Part shown: positions 34,538 through 44,382 of the stretch, piece after piece
Position numbering within the stretch: position 1 is the first letter of the stretch
Layout: the number at the start of each line of letters is the position of its first letter
NCBI GenBank assembly: GCA_022376515.1
Contig: WTXI01000117.1
Span: 1-64,000 of the forward strand
DNA: 64,000 nt
Origin: Lactifluus volemus
Taxonomy: Eukaryota; Basidiomycota; Agaricomycetes; Russulales; Russulaceae
Direction: 5' to 3'
Position numbers and translations under genes: made by a program
The notes under the pieces: model-generated
Seen by the model: only the letters and a program-made list of their open reading frames with translations
What the model was told of the DNA's origin: nothing
Database searches by the model: none

Positions 34538-35508
34538 TTAGTAGCCGGTGTAGCCTGTTGCTCCACCCTGATAACCCCCTGCTGGTAGCCTCCCTGCTGC
34601 GGGTAACCAGCCTGTTGGTAACCTCCTCCTTGGTAGCCTGCACGGATGGTGAAGACCTGATCATCAGACAATATTATCTCGACCTACCACCTTGCGCAGG
34701 ATAGGTCCCATAGCCCTGTCCAGCGCTGTAGCCTGCTTGGCCACCATATCCGCCACCACCACCTTATATCATCCCGAGTTTCTCGCTTAGTGCCCGACTA
34801 TCTCAAGTCAAGTTTGCGTTCTACTCACGACTATATCCAGAACCGCCACCGTTGTCGCCACCTTGATATCCTAACAGCAGTGAGAAGGATTATAACGGAT
34901 AGAAAAATGGAGTTTTTGACGGACCGCCATCACCACCACCGCCGCCGCCGCCACTCCGGCCGTTAGCGATGTTGACACGGATCCTGCGGCTATCGAGCTC
35001 GGTGTCGTTCATCTCATTAATAGCTGAGTGGGCTTCCTCCTCAGTGCTATAAGTTACGAAACCAAAACCACGCGAGCGATTCGTCTCGCGGTCACGCATC
35101 ACGATCGCCTGTTCGATAAAAAAAAAGGGCAGACAGCAAGGGAACACCAAAAAATGTATCCCTCGTCAATCGGGAAAAAATCAATTCACGCAGGTGGACA
35201 AAGAGGCGTACATCAATAATGCTGCCAAAGGGGCCAAAGGCCTATCAACGGGGGCACGGCAATAAAAAAAGATAACCAGGCAAGGCAAGGACAAAAGATC
35301 AGGAACAATATAAGCAGAGCCAGGACATCAGACGAACTATGCGCAATCCTTCATCGGTCGTATTCCAGCTCAGATTGCTAACATAGAGTACAAAAAATTA
35401 CTATCAGCGGCCACGCTCCCCCCCGTTTTCAAAAACGGGAAGAAACGATGAGGATGATAAGATATCACAAGCGCGCACGACTGACCCAACATAAATCTTT
35501 GTAGACAT
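34538..35508 (-). CDS. Glycine-rich RNA-binding protein, single RRM
   Basis: Small RNA-binding protein of the cold-induced/glycine-rich type. ATG at 35508 gives KIYVGS (RNP2), then spliced exons [21 protein letters not shown], and [20 protein letters not shown], the last holding RNP1 (RGFGFVTY). The RRM closes with [12 protein letters not shown] Gly/Tyr/Gln-rich tail follows over several short exons ([28 protein letters not shown]). Close to the end a C-run at 34574-34578 (five C) puts the final GGATGYTGY out of frame. Adding one base would restore it, as would a longer C-run, so this may be a sequencing indel. Without it the protein ends at 34513 with ~20 altered residues. Likely functional despite its position inside the fragment mosaic. 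Confidence 0.8.
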
Positions 35509-37388
35509 GATTGCAATAATACAATGAAACGGAGAACAGACGGGAACACAACCGAGAAAAAAAGCAGAGAAGAGGCAAAAACGAGAACAAGAACGGAACG
35601 GTTGGGGGTGTCGTCGTCCGACTGTACGCAATCCCCATGTCATCTTTTCGGCCTTCCTTATATACTACTCCGTCAATTTTCAATCTCAGCTTAAAACACA
35701 GCCGAGGCCCTTGATTCTAGACCCACACGTCAGCCGACCGCCGATAGTCACGGCAACCCCCCTTTGGCTTTAAGCTTTTCGAGATATCAGTTCAGTCGTG
35801 AATGTGTAAAGCAACGTCGAGAAAAACAAGTAAACATAGGTGGGTGCCTCATACGACACGATGGATTACTTAGAGGAATCTCCTCTTCTTCTCCTTCTCC
35901 TTCTCCTTCTTCTTGCCCTTATCCTTATCTGGCTCGCTCTGGATACTGGCAGCTGGCGACTCCGAAGTCACGGTAGGCGCTTCATCGGTATCCGTCGATG
36001 GCTGCGCTTGCGCAGATGTCGAGGCAGACGATGAGTCACGCCGAAGGCTGCCTAGGATTGGGATGTTCGACACGGAGCCAGCTCTTACAGAGATTCGTCG
36101 TGCAAGCCGCTGGAAGTTTTGGGACGAAATGCGCTTGCGCTTCGGCTCAGCATCAGGATCCGGAGAGCCTCTGCGCTCAGGTGTCCCCACCTCTGGTGCG
36201 AACGTGATACCTTGGGCCGAAGGAGCATTCTGCGATGGAGCTTCATCGCTATCTGCCCGGGAAAGCAACAAGTGCAGGGTCGGTCGTTGAGGTGACGGGA
36301 TTGTCCTTCTGCGGGGGAATGGTCTCGATGGTCGGAGCCTCGCCTATATCGGACGAAGGAAAGGTGACAGGCGTCTCGTCTACTTGGGTGTCCTGAGCGG
36401 GTGCAGTCTCCACCACGGGTGGCTCCGCGGTGTCTTGTGTAGGGGCGACGTCGATATCCTGAGTGATAGATTGGCCTTGGTTCGCATCGTCAATTTGGTA
36501 CCCGCCGACCGCTTCCCCAAGTCCCCATCCGCCGGTAGTCCGCCGTCCGCACTAATCTGGTTGGCCCACATGACCGCAAAAACGCCGTTGAGTTCGAGAA
36601 GCTGCTTATGATTTCCCTGTTCGATAATCTGACCGTCCTTGAGAACAAGAATCCTGTTATTCTATGAGTGATGACACGTCAAGGAAGCCAGAAAAAGGAT
36701 ATCTCACAAGTCCGCATTGGCAATAGTCTATAAAGAGCGAGACAGGTCAGATGCCATGTTCCAGACGCAGAAATAGACTCACCGAAAGCCTGTGGGCGAT
36801 AGATAGCGAGGAACGGCCGCGAACCAGATTCTGCAGAGCTTTCTGGATGTCACGTTCCGTAGAAGTGTCTAGGGCGCTGATAGTGACGTATCAATCAGCC
36901 ATCGATCCGCCAATTTGGGGCATGCAACAGACCTGGTGGCCTCGTCAAGCAACAATATAGGGGGATTCTTGAGCAGAGTGCGCGCAATAGCCACACGCTG
37001 CTTCTCTCCTCCACTGAGCCGAATGCCGCGTTCGCCAACCTTAGTCACATATTTCTCAGGGAACGACATAATGCGGTCGTGCATCTGTGCCGCTGTCGCC
37101 GCTTCCTCCAGTTCTTCCGGGCTCCCCAAACTTGCCATAGCTGCAAGGCTCACCATTAGAGCCCCAGGGCCAGAGATGATATCAGAGATACGCACCCAAT
37201 ATACTTGCATTAAAAAGTACGGCATCCTGTGGGACCACGCCAATTGCCTTACGCAAACTTGCTTGTGTCACGTCGCGGATATCCTGCCCGTCAACTAAAA
37301 TGCGGCCCTCACCCTCCTTCAAGTCATAGAATCGGTACAATAGGCGGAGGATAGTCGACTTGCCCGCGCCGGACTCGCCGACGAGGGC

Positions 37389-38572
37389 TACTATATTGGA
37401 CCGGACCATCGTCAGGACCGCTCGATCGTCAAGTCACACAATGTCACACACGGGCCGAACAGCTATAGCCAAGCTGATTCGAAGTCCGCTAGGGTGAGGT
37501 GATGATGTGCGCGTTCAAGTGAGAAGAGTTCAGACTGTATGAATTTATCTATGTCATTACTACTACTAGTCTACTACAACGAATAACCATATGAATGACT
37601 TGAATATGTGTAGTAATAGTGAGGAGCAGGCCCAGGATACTGATAACTTGAAAGGGGGGTATTGGAGAGGACCGGGAGGTAACATAACTTGACTTGGAGG
37701 GCCCTGGCCCTACCCACAGGGCAGCCTTGTCTGGCCTGAGGTGACTTACATGCAGTGGAGGGGTGGTAGAAGGGGTTGAGGTTGCAAGTGATCGGGGCAC
37801 ATGAATTTTTCCAGCCACAGGCCTTTAGGCGGCAGTGGTGGGGGCAGGGTGGGCTGCAGGGGTGGCGCACAATGGTGGCGTCAGGACAGCTGTCAGTGTT
37901 GGAACGGCGGCGGCAGCGTCGGGACAACAACCGCGGCGTTGGGATAGCGGCGGTGGCGACAGCGAGAGAGCGACCACAGCGTCGGGATGGCGGCCGCCCC
38001 ATTGGGACACAACCACGGCGGCAGCGAGGGAGCAGGGGCGGCATAGAGGAGAGGACGCAAGGGGAAAATAAAATAAAAGATTAGTGCGAAAGTGAAAAAA
38101 CAAAACAATACGACGCACCATAGACCATGCTAAGAGACCATGGCAGTCGACAGATGGGGGTACCAGGTGGGCGACAGACCACGCAAGACCACGCAAGACC
38201 ACGCAAGACCACGCGATGACGAGGGCGGGATGAAAGGTGACAGAGAGAGCGCGAGAGGGGAAGGCGATGATAGAGAGCGGGGCAGTGCAGCAGCATTCAG
38301 CGCTGCCAACTGGCTTGTTCAATAGACGCTCATACTTAAACTCCGACATGCCGTCCAACCGGCATGGCCAATCACGCGTGACATTAGCACTAAATTTTAC
38401 CTTCGCTCTACCTTGCTTGCGTGAAGAAAAAATATATGGTACACATAGTAGCAGTCATCTAGAATACATATTCGAAATTTGGTGGTGATTGAGCAAGTAT
38501 TCATTGAGTTATTCAAAAAATAAAAAAAGTGACGATTGAGCGGTCCTGACGATGGTCCGGTCCAATATAGTA
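37389..38572. mobile_element. TIR element A (about 1.18 kb) inside the ABC transporter gene
   Basis: Terminal inverted repeats of about 43 bp: TACTATATTGGACCGGACC at the left and its reverse complement ending GGTCCAATATAGTA at the right, with one mismatch (CTCGATCG versus CTCAATCG). No transposase was recognised; the interior is GC-rich with a 10-bp tandem repeat. It sits in the Walker A-encoding exon of the transporter and is adjacent, head to tail, to element B. Confidence 0.82.
38177..38213. repeat. 10-bp tandem repeat (GACCACGCAA)
   Basis: Between three and four copies of ACCACGCAAG in a row, inside element A. Such subterminal or internal repeats are common in non-autonomous DNA elements but have no proven role here. 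Confidence 0.75.
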
Positions 38573-38573
38573 C

Positions 38574-39425
38574 TAGCCAGGTTCAAAGTTGAGCCCCGAC
38601 TTTCGCGGTCGCGGTTGGGGTCGTGGTTGGGGCTCATCACATAAGCATTAATTCATAGTCCGCATTGTTACCGCCCGTTCGGGCCTGTTCAGCAACCGTA
38701 GGAACGGGTTTCTCTCCGACAAACTCCGCAGCTTAGTCATATGATCCTAATGTGTTTTTTGAATCTCGTATTTCGCCCATATATGGTGGTTTAGGTTAGT
38801 CATCAGTGCGGGGTTTCAAAGCCACTCCCAATTCTGGCCGTGCCCGAACCGTTGACTTATGCAAGCACAGTAGGGCCCGAAACCCGGGCCGAATAGATCA
38901 GCGGTTAGAACGTCTGACTACACATTCCCATCTTAGGAGTGTTCTGGGTTCAAATCCACATGAGTCAATATTTTTAATTAACATGTAGCATACTTTATAG
39001 TACACAAAATGATTACTTGACATTTAGTTTGGAGAATTAATGGTGGATAGATGCAATTCAGCAAAGTCAGAGCACACCTTTTTTTGATTGAAAGTTGTTA
39101 TCACAATCACTAGAACCAGATCTAGTGATGAAGTGATGATTACATATGTGGGTTCTGAAACCCCGCTCTAACAAAGTGGTGACTACCCTATATGGATGAA
39201 TAACAATTTTTAAACACTATGGTTAAGGTTTCTCTCCCAAAAAGAAAGTTAAGACCTTATGACTAAGCTGCGGAGTTTGTCGGAGAAAAACCCGTTCCTA
39301 CGGTTGCTGAACAGGCCCGAACGGGCGGTAACAATGCGGACTATGAATTAATGCTTATGTGATGAGCCCCAACCACGACCCCAACCGCGACCGCGAAAGT
39401 CGGGGCTCAACTTTGAACCTGGCTA
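38574..39425. mobile_element. TIR element B (about 0.85 kb) with 168-bp arms
   Basis: Near-perfect inverted arms at 38574-38741 and 39259-39425, beginning TAGCCAGGTTCAAAG. I count a single mismatch in about 167 bp, so the copy is young. The loop contains a tRNA-like segment. The host sequence GGCTAC occurs once in the reconstructed transporter exon but flanks the pair A+B on both sides (37386-37391 and 39421-39426). This suggests A and B arrived or were duplicated as one unit. Confidence 0.85.
38888..38966 (+). other. tRNA-derived (SINE-like) segment in element B
   Basis: A box-like TAGATCAGCGGTTAGAAC (38894-38911) and B box-like GGTTCAAATCC (38947-38957) are spaced as in a tRNA. The T-arm and D-arm pairings are broken (for example, the T stem pairs only at two positions), so it is not a functional tRNA gene. 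It may be the head of a SINE or a tRNA pseudogene able to attract RNA polymerase III. Confidence 0.5.
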
Positions 39426-40174
39426 CTGATGCTCCTTTAGGAACACGGAAGGATACTCCGTGTAGGGCAGGTTTGCGCCCATCGTACGTAAACTTGACAT
39501 TTTCTGCAAATGCATCGAGTCGATCAGTGGAAGCGAGGAATAGCAATGCCTACCGAATTCGATCTCTCCGTCAGTAATGAGAAGGTCAGGTGCTCCAGGT
39601 TTATCATTCACGTCGGTCGACTCATTGAGGAGCGTGAGTAGTCTCTCTGCGTCCACTAACGACCGATGGATTGATCGATAGATAGATCCAAGCATATTGA
39701 GTGGGCCATAAAGCTACAGAAATGTCAAGGTCAAGGATTGTCGAGTCGTCTCAAACAAAGCCGCTTACCTGAGCCAAGTACGTGACAAAGAACACAAAGT
39801 CACTGGTGTCTAGCTGGCCATTGACCACTCGTCGCGCGACGATCATAGAACCGACCAGTAGTCCGACGGTCTAGAACAAAAGTTGTTATTCAACTGGGGG
39901 AAATGGCATGCGCAGAAGCCTACAATAATAAGATTTTGAACCAAGTTAAGTAGATTCATCGCAGCTGTGACACACGGGTCAGCGCGACAATACTAGAGAG
40001 TTCTATCAATGACACTCACTAATGACGTGGTACTCGAGCTTTTGGTACTTCCTGATAGAGTCGCAATAGCGCTCACTTGCATGTTCCTCACCATTGAAAT
40101 ACTTGACCGTTTCATAGTTAAGAAGACAGTCAGTGTGAATCGCACGTGTAATCTAGCCCGTAGATGTGACTTAC

Positions 40175-40650
40175 AGTTTTAGTAGCTGCTCCTTGTCTGC
40201 GTCCCGTGTCCTTGACTTGGGATCGGAGGAGACCACTGTTCAGGTTTCGTTGACGTCTGCGCGAGCCATAAGATATACGAGAAACTCACTGAAACTCAGT
40301 CCTTCAAACAGATTCGACTGGGTTTGAACGTCCTTGAGATCTACGCCTCTGTATTCCGGAAGTACGGAGGGCTGGGAAAGGAACCTTTATCGCGACTTTG
40401 AGTGGAAGGGTGGGTCTATAGAATACCTTTGCTGTTGCCTTGCGCCTCTTCTTGCCGCTTTTCCTGGTATGCGGTGAGAATTCACGCTGAGAACAGCGCA
40501 TAGACGACAAACTCGGGAGCTTCCTCCATCTTCCTTTTCTTCACTGAACGGACAGCTTCCAGGATAGCTAAACGTTGGATGTAAGGAACGTGAAACCCAA
40601 AGGAAACCTGCTTCAGCACCTGACGCAGTGACACAGTCGGACAGTCAGCC
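40175..40650 (-). pseudogene. DNA ligase IV fragment
   Basis: The minus strand encodes, over at least three exons, ADCPTVSLRQVLKQ, SVKKRKMEEAPE, a Lys/Glu-rich linker AYQEKRQEEAQGN, PEYRGVDLKDVQTQSNLFEG and SFMVSSDPKSRTRDADKEQL. This is the segment between the OB-fold and the first BRCT domain in ligase IV, the end-joining ligase. An intron with donor at about 40305 splices in phase to give LSFMVSS. The fragment stops at a donor-like GTAAG (40170) and the next recognisable exon (40152) belongs to the ABC transporter, so the two are fused by a breakpoint that lies in intronic DNA. An in-frame TGA lies in the linker exon. It is non-functional. Confidence 0.7.
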
Positions 40651-41357
40651 TGAGATTCTACACACTGCAAAGGTTCTGTCACCACTCCTCTGCCCTGTCT
40701 TGTGTTCGTGGTCATGGCCACCTTAGCGCCTCGGGCTACTGTACCCCGGGGTCATATTTCGAGTGAACGGTAGGTTCTTTGCTTCATCTATCTCCGTCGG
40801 AGTGTCGGACCAGCCCTGGGCTTTGATAAGACACTTCATACTCTTTCCGTCTCGTCATGTGTCATCATCTTATCTATTCCCATGCATATCCCATGTGCAC
40901 TCCCTCGTCTGATCGTCTCACTTCCAACTTTTGTTACGGTCTGGCTACGTTCCCCGATGTATATAAAGGTTTTTAACGTATCGGATCACGAGCTCTGTCT
41001 GTCCTAAAACCTCGTACGCGAAATTTTAAGAACTCACCTCAAGCAGAACGTTCTCTCTTTCTGAGTGTCTTTCCGTCTCGGACTCGTAATTGTCATATCA
41101 CCGCTGTCAAAGCATTTTCCCTCCATATTTCACCAGAAGCCCTTCATTTCTACCTGTAGAAAATACCTGCCAAGGCCGAGCTGTGTCAAAGCAAATTTTT
41201 TTCTAAAGTCTCCATTTATATTCCGCAACACGTGGCTATGACAAAGACGCGGTCAGTGGGGATGGGATAGTAAAGGCAGCTGGGGAGGTAAAGGGCGTAG
41301 CGGTGTACTCGACGTTGTATGGGCGGGTGGAAGTGTATAGTAGTGTTTACAAGTACA
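40651..41357. other. No gene recognised
   Basis: CT-rich DNA between the ligase fragment and the LINE tail. No coding signal was accepted; a possible upstream exon of the ligase fragment could not be identified. Confidence 0.4.
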
Positions 41358-41880
41358 CTAATTAGCGTTTTCTGGAGCCTGTTCCGGCAGGGGAATCTGT
41401 CCCGGGTCCCAGACCTGTCTCGGGAGCATGCAGGCGCGGGTCGATTTGATGAAGAGGCTCACAGCTTTCCCACCTTGGGCCGTGCTAAGTAGGATTGTGA
41501 GTGAGAGGTCGCGATCCACGGGCTGGAGGATGTCACGCGTCATCCTAGAGCGGGCAGGCCGCGATGACGTGTTCGACGGATTGCGTGGGTGCCCCACAGG
41601 GGCAGCTCATGGGGAGGTCTGGGCGGAATTTGGCCGTGTACGACTCGATGAAGGCATGGCCCGTAATGAGCCTGACGAGGGTGGAGAAGACCGCCCTCTC
41701 GTGTCCCTTCGATCCTTGGATTACCGGCGGGATTTTGCCATTTGGTGGGGAGGGAAATGTAAGTTTGGGAGTGGTCTGCCAATGTGTCGACAGCTGTGGC
41801 TTTGGCTTCGCGACGTTGATAGCTGGTGGTGTGCGGTTCACGGTAGTCGGGCGGGAGCGGGCGGGGCAAACGAAGTATCT
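41358..41880 (-). mobile_element. Non-LTR retrotransposon (LINE) 3' remnant
   Basis: The minus strand encodes the C-terminal region of a fungal LINE polyprotein: FSTLVRLITGHAFIESY, KFRPDLPMSCPCG, and QSVEHVIAACPL with the Cys/His pattern of the reverse-transcriptase-associated zinc finger. After a one-base shift it reads LQPVDRDLSLTILLST, and ends near TRACMLPRQVWDPG. The reverse transcriptase and endonuclease are absent, which fits a 5'-truncated, decayed insertion. It marks the right edge of the fragment mosaic. Confidence 0.8.
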
Positions 41881-42082
41881 TATCTTTGATGCTTATCGGA
41901 AAGTAACACGTGACCACTGAATCAGACTGGTCCGGGCCGGGGCTGATAGTTATATCTGAAAAACGCCTTCCAAAAATTGTTGAGATTTGAAATGATAATC
42001 GGACGTGGCTGTGGGCCGTCAAGTTTACTTCTTATAATGACCCAAGGAACGCAAGAGGGGCCCTGGGCAGCTGTCACTCACT

Positions 42083-43791
42083 ATGTTTGGGTCCTCTGCC
42101 CTCGTCGCACTTGCATCGGCCTCCCTCGCCATTGCATCACCGGCACTTTTCGACCGACACTCATTCGTAGTGAGAGATGGTGTCAATCACACCGTCTTCG
42201 AGCATGCCGCCACTGGTTCAACGACGTCTTATGTTACCAACAGCGGTATCTGTGAAACCACATCGGGAGTCAACCAATACTCTGGTTATTTCAGCGTCGG
42301 CAAGAATATGGTGAGGAATTATCTTCTTTCCGTATCCCCGACGCTGTCTGAGGAGTTCCTAGCAAATGTGGTTCTGGTTCTTCGAGGCCCGCTCTAACCC
42401 GTCGACCGCACCGCTCGCCCTTTGGCTCAATGGCGGTCCTGGTTGCAGTAGCATGATCGGTCTCTTCCAGGAGAATGGTCCTTGTACCTTCAACAACGTT
42501 TCTGGCTCGACGCCTGTGTTAAACCCTTACAGCTGGAACAATGTCGCCAACATGCTTTACGTAGACCAGCCCATCGGCACAGGCTTCAGCTACGGTACAG
42601 ATGATGTAACGTCGACAATGACAGCGGCACCGTATGTGTGGACGTTCCTGCAAGCCTTTTACGCACAATTCCCTACCTATCAGAACCGCAACTTTGGTCT
42701 GTTCACCGAGTCTTATGGCGGACATTATGGGCCCGAGTTTGCGTCCTACTTGTGGGTTTCGAGCGCCATTATCCTTTAGGTGACTTGACCGTGTTTTTCA
42801 GTGAGTCCCAGAACTCTGCCATCGATCAACACAAAGCAACTGGTGTGAAGATACCTCTTGTTGCCCTCGGAATCAATAACGGCTGGGTGAGTTTTCTCTC
42901 AATTCTAGGTGTCCAAATATCTAAGCAGCTCTGTGCTGTAAAGTTCGACGCAGCCATCCAGTTCAAAGCTTTCATTGATTATTCGCTCTCAAATCCATAT
43001 CGTGCTCTCATTAGCAATTCACAAGCTGCCTCATACCTTAGTGCATATAACAAAACTTGTCTGCCTGCCCTCAACACGTGTAGCAAGTCCCCTTCCGACT
43101 CTCATTGCTCCAATGCCGATGGATATTGCGTCAACGACATTGAAAACCCGATCGTGAGCGGCGCAAACTTTGACCCCTACTACATTCCTTCTCCGAGGCA
43201 AGATCCGTACCCTCCGAAGACATACATCACGTACCTCCAGTCCAAGAATATCATGAATGCTATTGGCGCTCAGGTACAGTTCAAAGACTGCTCTAACGCA
43301 ACATCTGAGAAGTTTTCCAAGACCGGTGACTGTAAGTTCCACCCCATAACCTAATTGGTAGTGTCAGTTCATCGCTGTGTGCTAGCTGCGATCTCCCTCT
43401 TGTCTACGCTCAGCGAGGTCGTACAGAGCGGGATTCAGGTTCTCATCTGGGCAGGGGACGCTGGTACGTTCCCTCCATCGGTCCGACTCTACCGTCACTT
43501 AATCCAACTTTCGGATATTCTTGATTCGTCTCCATAGACTGGATTTGCAACATCGATGGCGTGCAGACCGTCGTGTCTCAACTGACATTCCCGGAATCGA
43601 CCACTTTCAACTCGCAGTCGTTGGTGTCGTACAACGTCAGCGGTGTGAAATATGGCATGTTCAAGACCGCCGGAAAACTATCATTCTTGAATGTGCTCGG
43701 CGCGGGCCACGAAGTACCCGCATACCGGCCGGCCGTTTCGTTACAGGCCTTTACGCAGACGATGAACCAGAAATCGTTGTATTCCACATAG
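42083..43791 (+). CDS. Secreted serine carboxypeptidase (peptidase family S10)
   Basis: Removes C-terminal residues from peptides; probably vacuolar or secreted. Six exons (42083-42310, 42363-42751, 42802-42886, 42944-43331, 43386-43463, 43538-43791) sum to 1,422 nt, 473 aa. A signal peptide is evident ([20 protein letters not shown]). Family motifs: [13 protein letters not shown], the nucleophile Ser in [11 protein letters not shown], the Asp in LIWAGDADWICN and the His in [11 protein letters not shown], so the triad is complete. The nucleophile motif has Thr-Glu-Ser where Gly-Glu-Ser is usual. Cysteines between residues ~300 and 340 fit the disulfide-rich cap. Frame and splice sites are all intact, in contrast with the decayed DNA on both sides. 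Confidence 0.92.
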
Positions 43792-44382
43792 ACCTGTGTA
43801 GCCAGAGGGTCGGTTGCGTGTAAACTAGTCGTTTGGTTCGGTTGTATCAATAAGGATTGTTGATCGAAGCAATTCGAGTCAGGGATGACCGTCGAGCGCA
43901 AGGTAGGGGAACGATCAGAGGACAGGCCATTTGGCTGAAGGACCTGCCAGCTTAGGACATGCCTACGAGCAATCAATCGACACCTAAGGTCTACAGCTTC
44001 CCCACTCATAATTGGTGCGTTGAAGGCCGGGTGTTTCCACCTAGGATTACACTAGCTCGACGTGTCAACTTTGATGGGCAGGCGATGTCTGCGGATGGTT
44101 GTCGGGATCGAGTGTCGTTGTGGAGTGATCACGATGACCACGTTCTTCCAAGAACGGGAGTTCTGAAATATCAGTTCTTTCTCAGAAGACGATGAGAAAT
44201 GATTGAGTCGCGGCAGTCGCCTTCTCTGCCAAAGGTAAAACCTTTGAGTTCCTCGATAGACCTCAAGGCTTGCAGGGGCCTCTCCCGCCTGTCTTCGTGC
44301 CAAATATGATGTTGGAGTCGATCAACAGCGTCCTCAGGAAGTGACGATGTGGTCTAGAGTAATAGCTTGTTAGCTAAAAAAA
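43792..44382. other. Intergenic, no gene recognised
   Basis: The 3' flank of the carboxypeptidase gene and the region before the decayed RAD51-paralogue gene. Nothing was recognised. Confidence 0.45.

Larger units (their letters stand above)
35870..40152 (-). pseudogene. HMT1-type ABC transporter, C-terminal half, interrupted by two TIR elements
   Basis: Reading from 40152: IHTDCLLNYETVKYFNGEEH, RYCDSIRKYQKLEYHV, IVARRVVNGQLDTSDFVF, LYGPLNMLGSIYRSIH, then the start of the ATP-binding domain (VKFTYDGRKPALHGVSF, KGASVA). The coding sequence is then broken at 39420. It resumes at 37391 with [17 protein letters not shown] (Walker A) and continues with the Q-loop VVPQDAVLF, the signature [22 protein letters not shown] and AHRLS. 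A disordered, Lys-rich C-terminus ends at 35870. Two one-base shifts, near 36490 (G-run) and 36262 (CCCGGG), also break the tail. The family moves phytochelatin- or glutathione-complexed metals across vacuolar or mitochondrial membranes. The 5' half is missing here. A DNA ligase IV fragment abuts the upstream end. Confidence 0.85.

Noticed and set aside
35840..36290. Plus-strand hydrophobic frames opposite the transporter tail
   Set aside because: The Leu-rich plus-strand reading mirrors the Lys/Glu-rich (KKEKEKEKK) minus-strand tail and has no other support.
37825..38358. Minus-strand 177-codon frame in element A
   Set aside because: GC-rich low complexity; several overlapping frames are open at once and none resembles a transposase.
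38888..38966. Functional tRNA gene
   Set aside because: T-stem and D-stem pairs are broken and no acceptor stem closes; called SINE-like instead.
37392..39420. The A+B insertion acting as a new intron of the transporter
   Set aside because: The element ends look like AG|GTTCAA and ATATAG|, but each donor/acceptor pair I tried shifts or drops bases relative to ASVALVGES.
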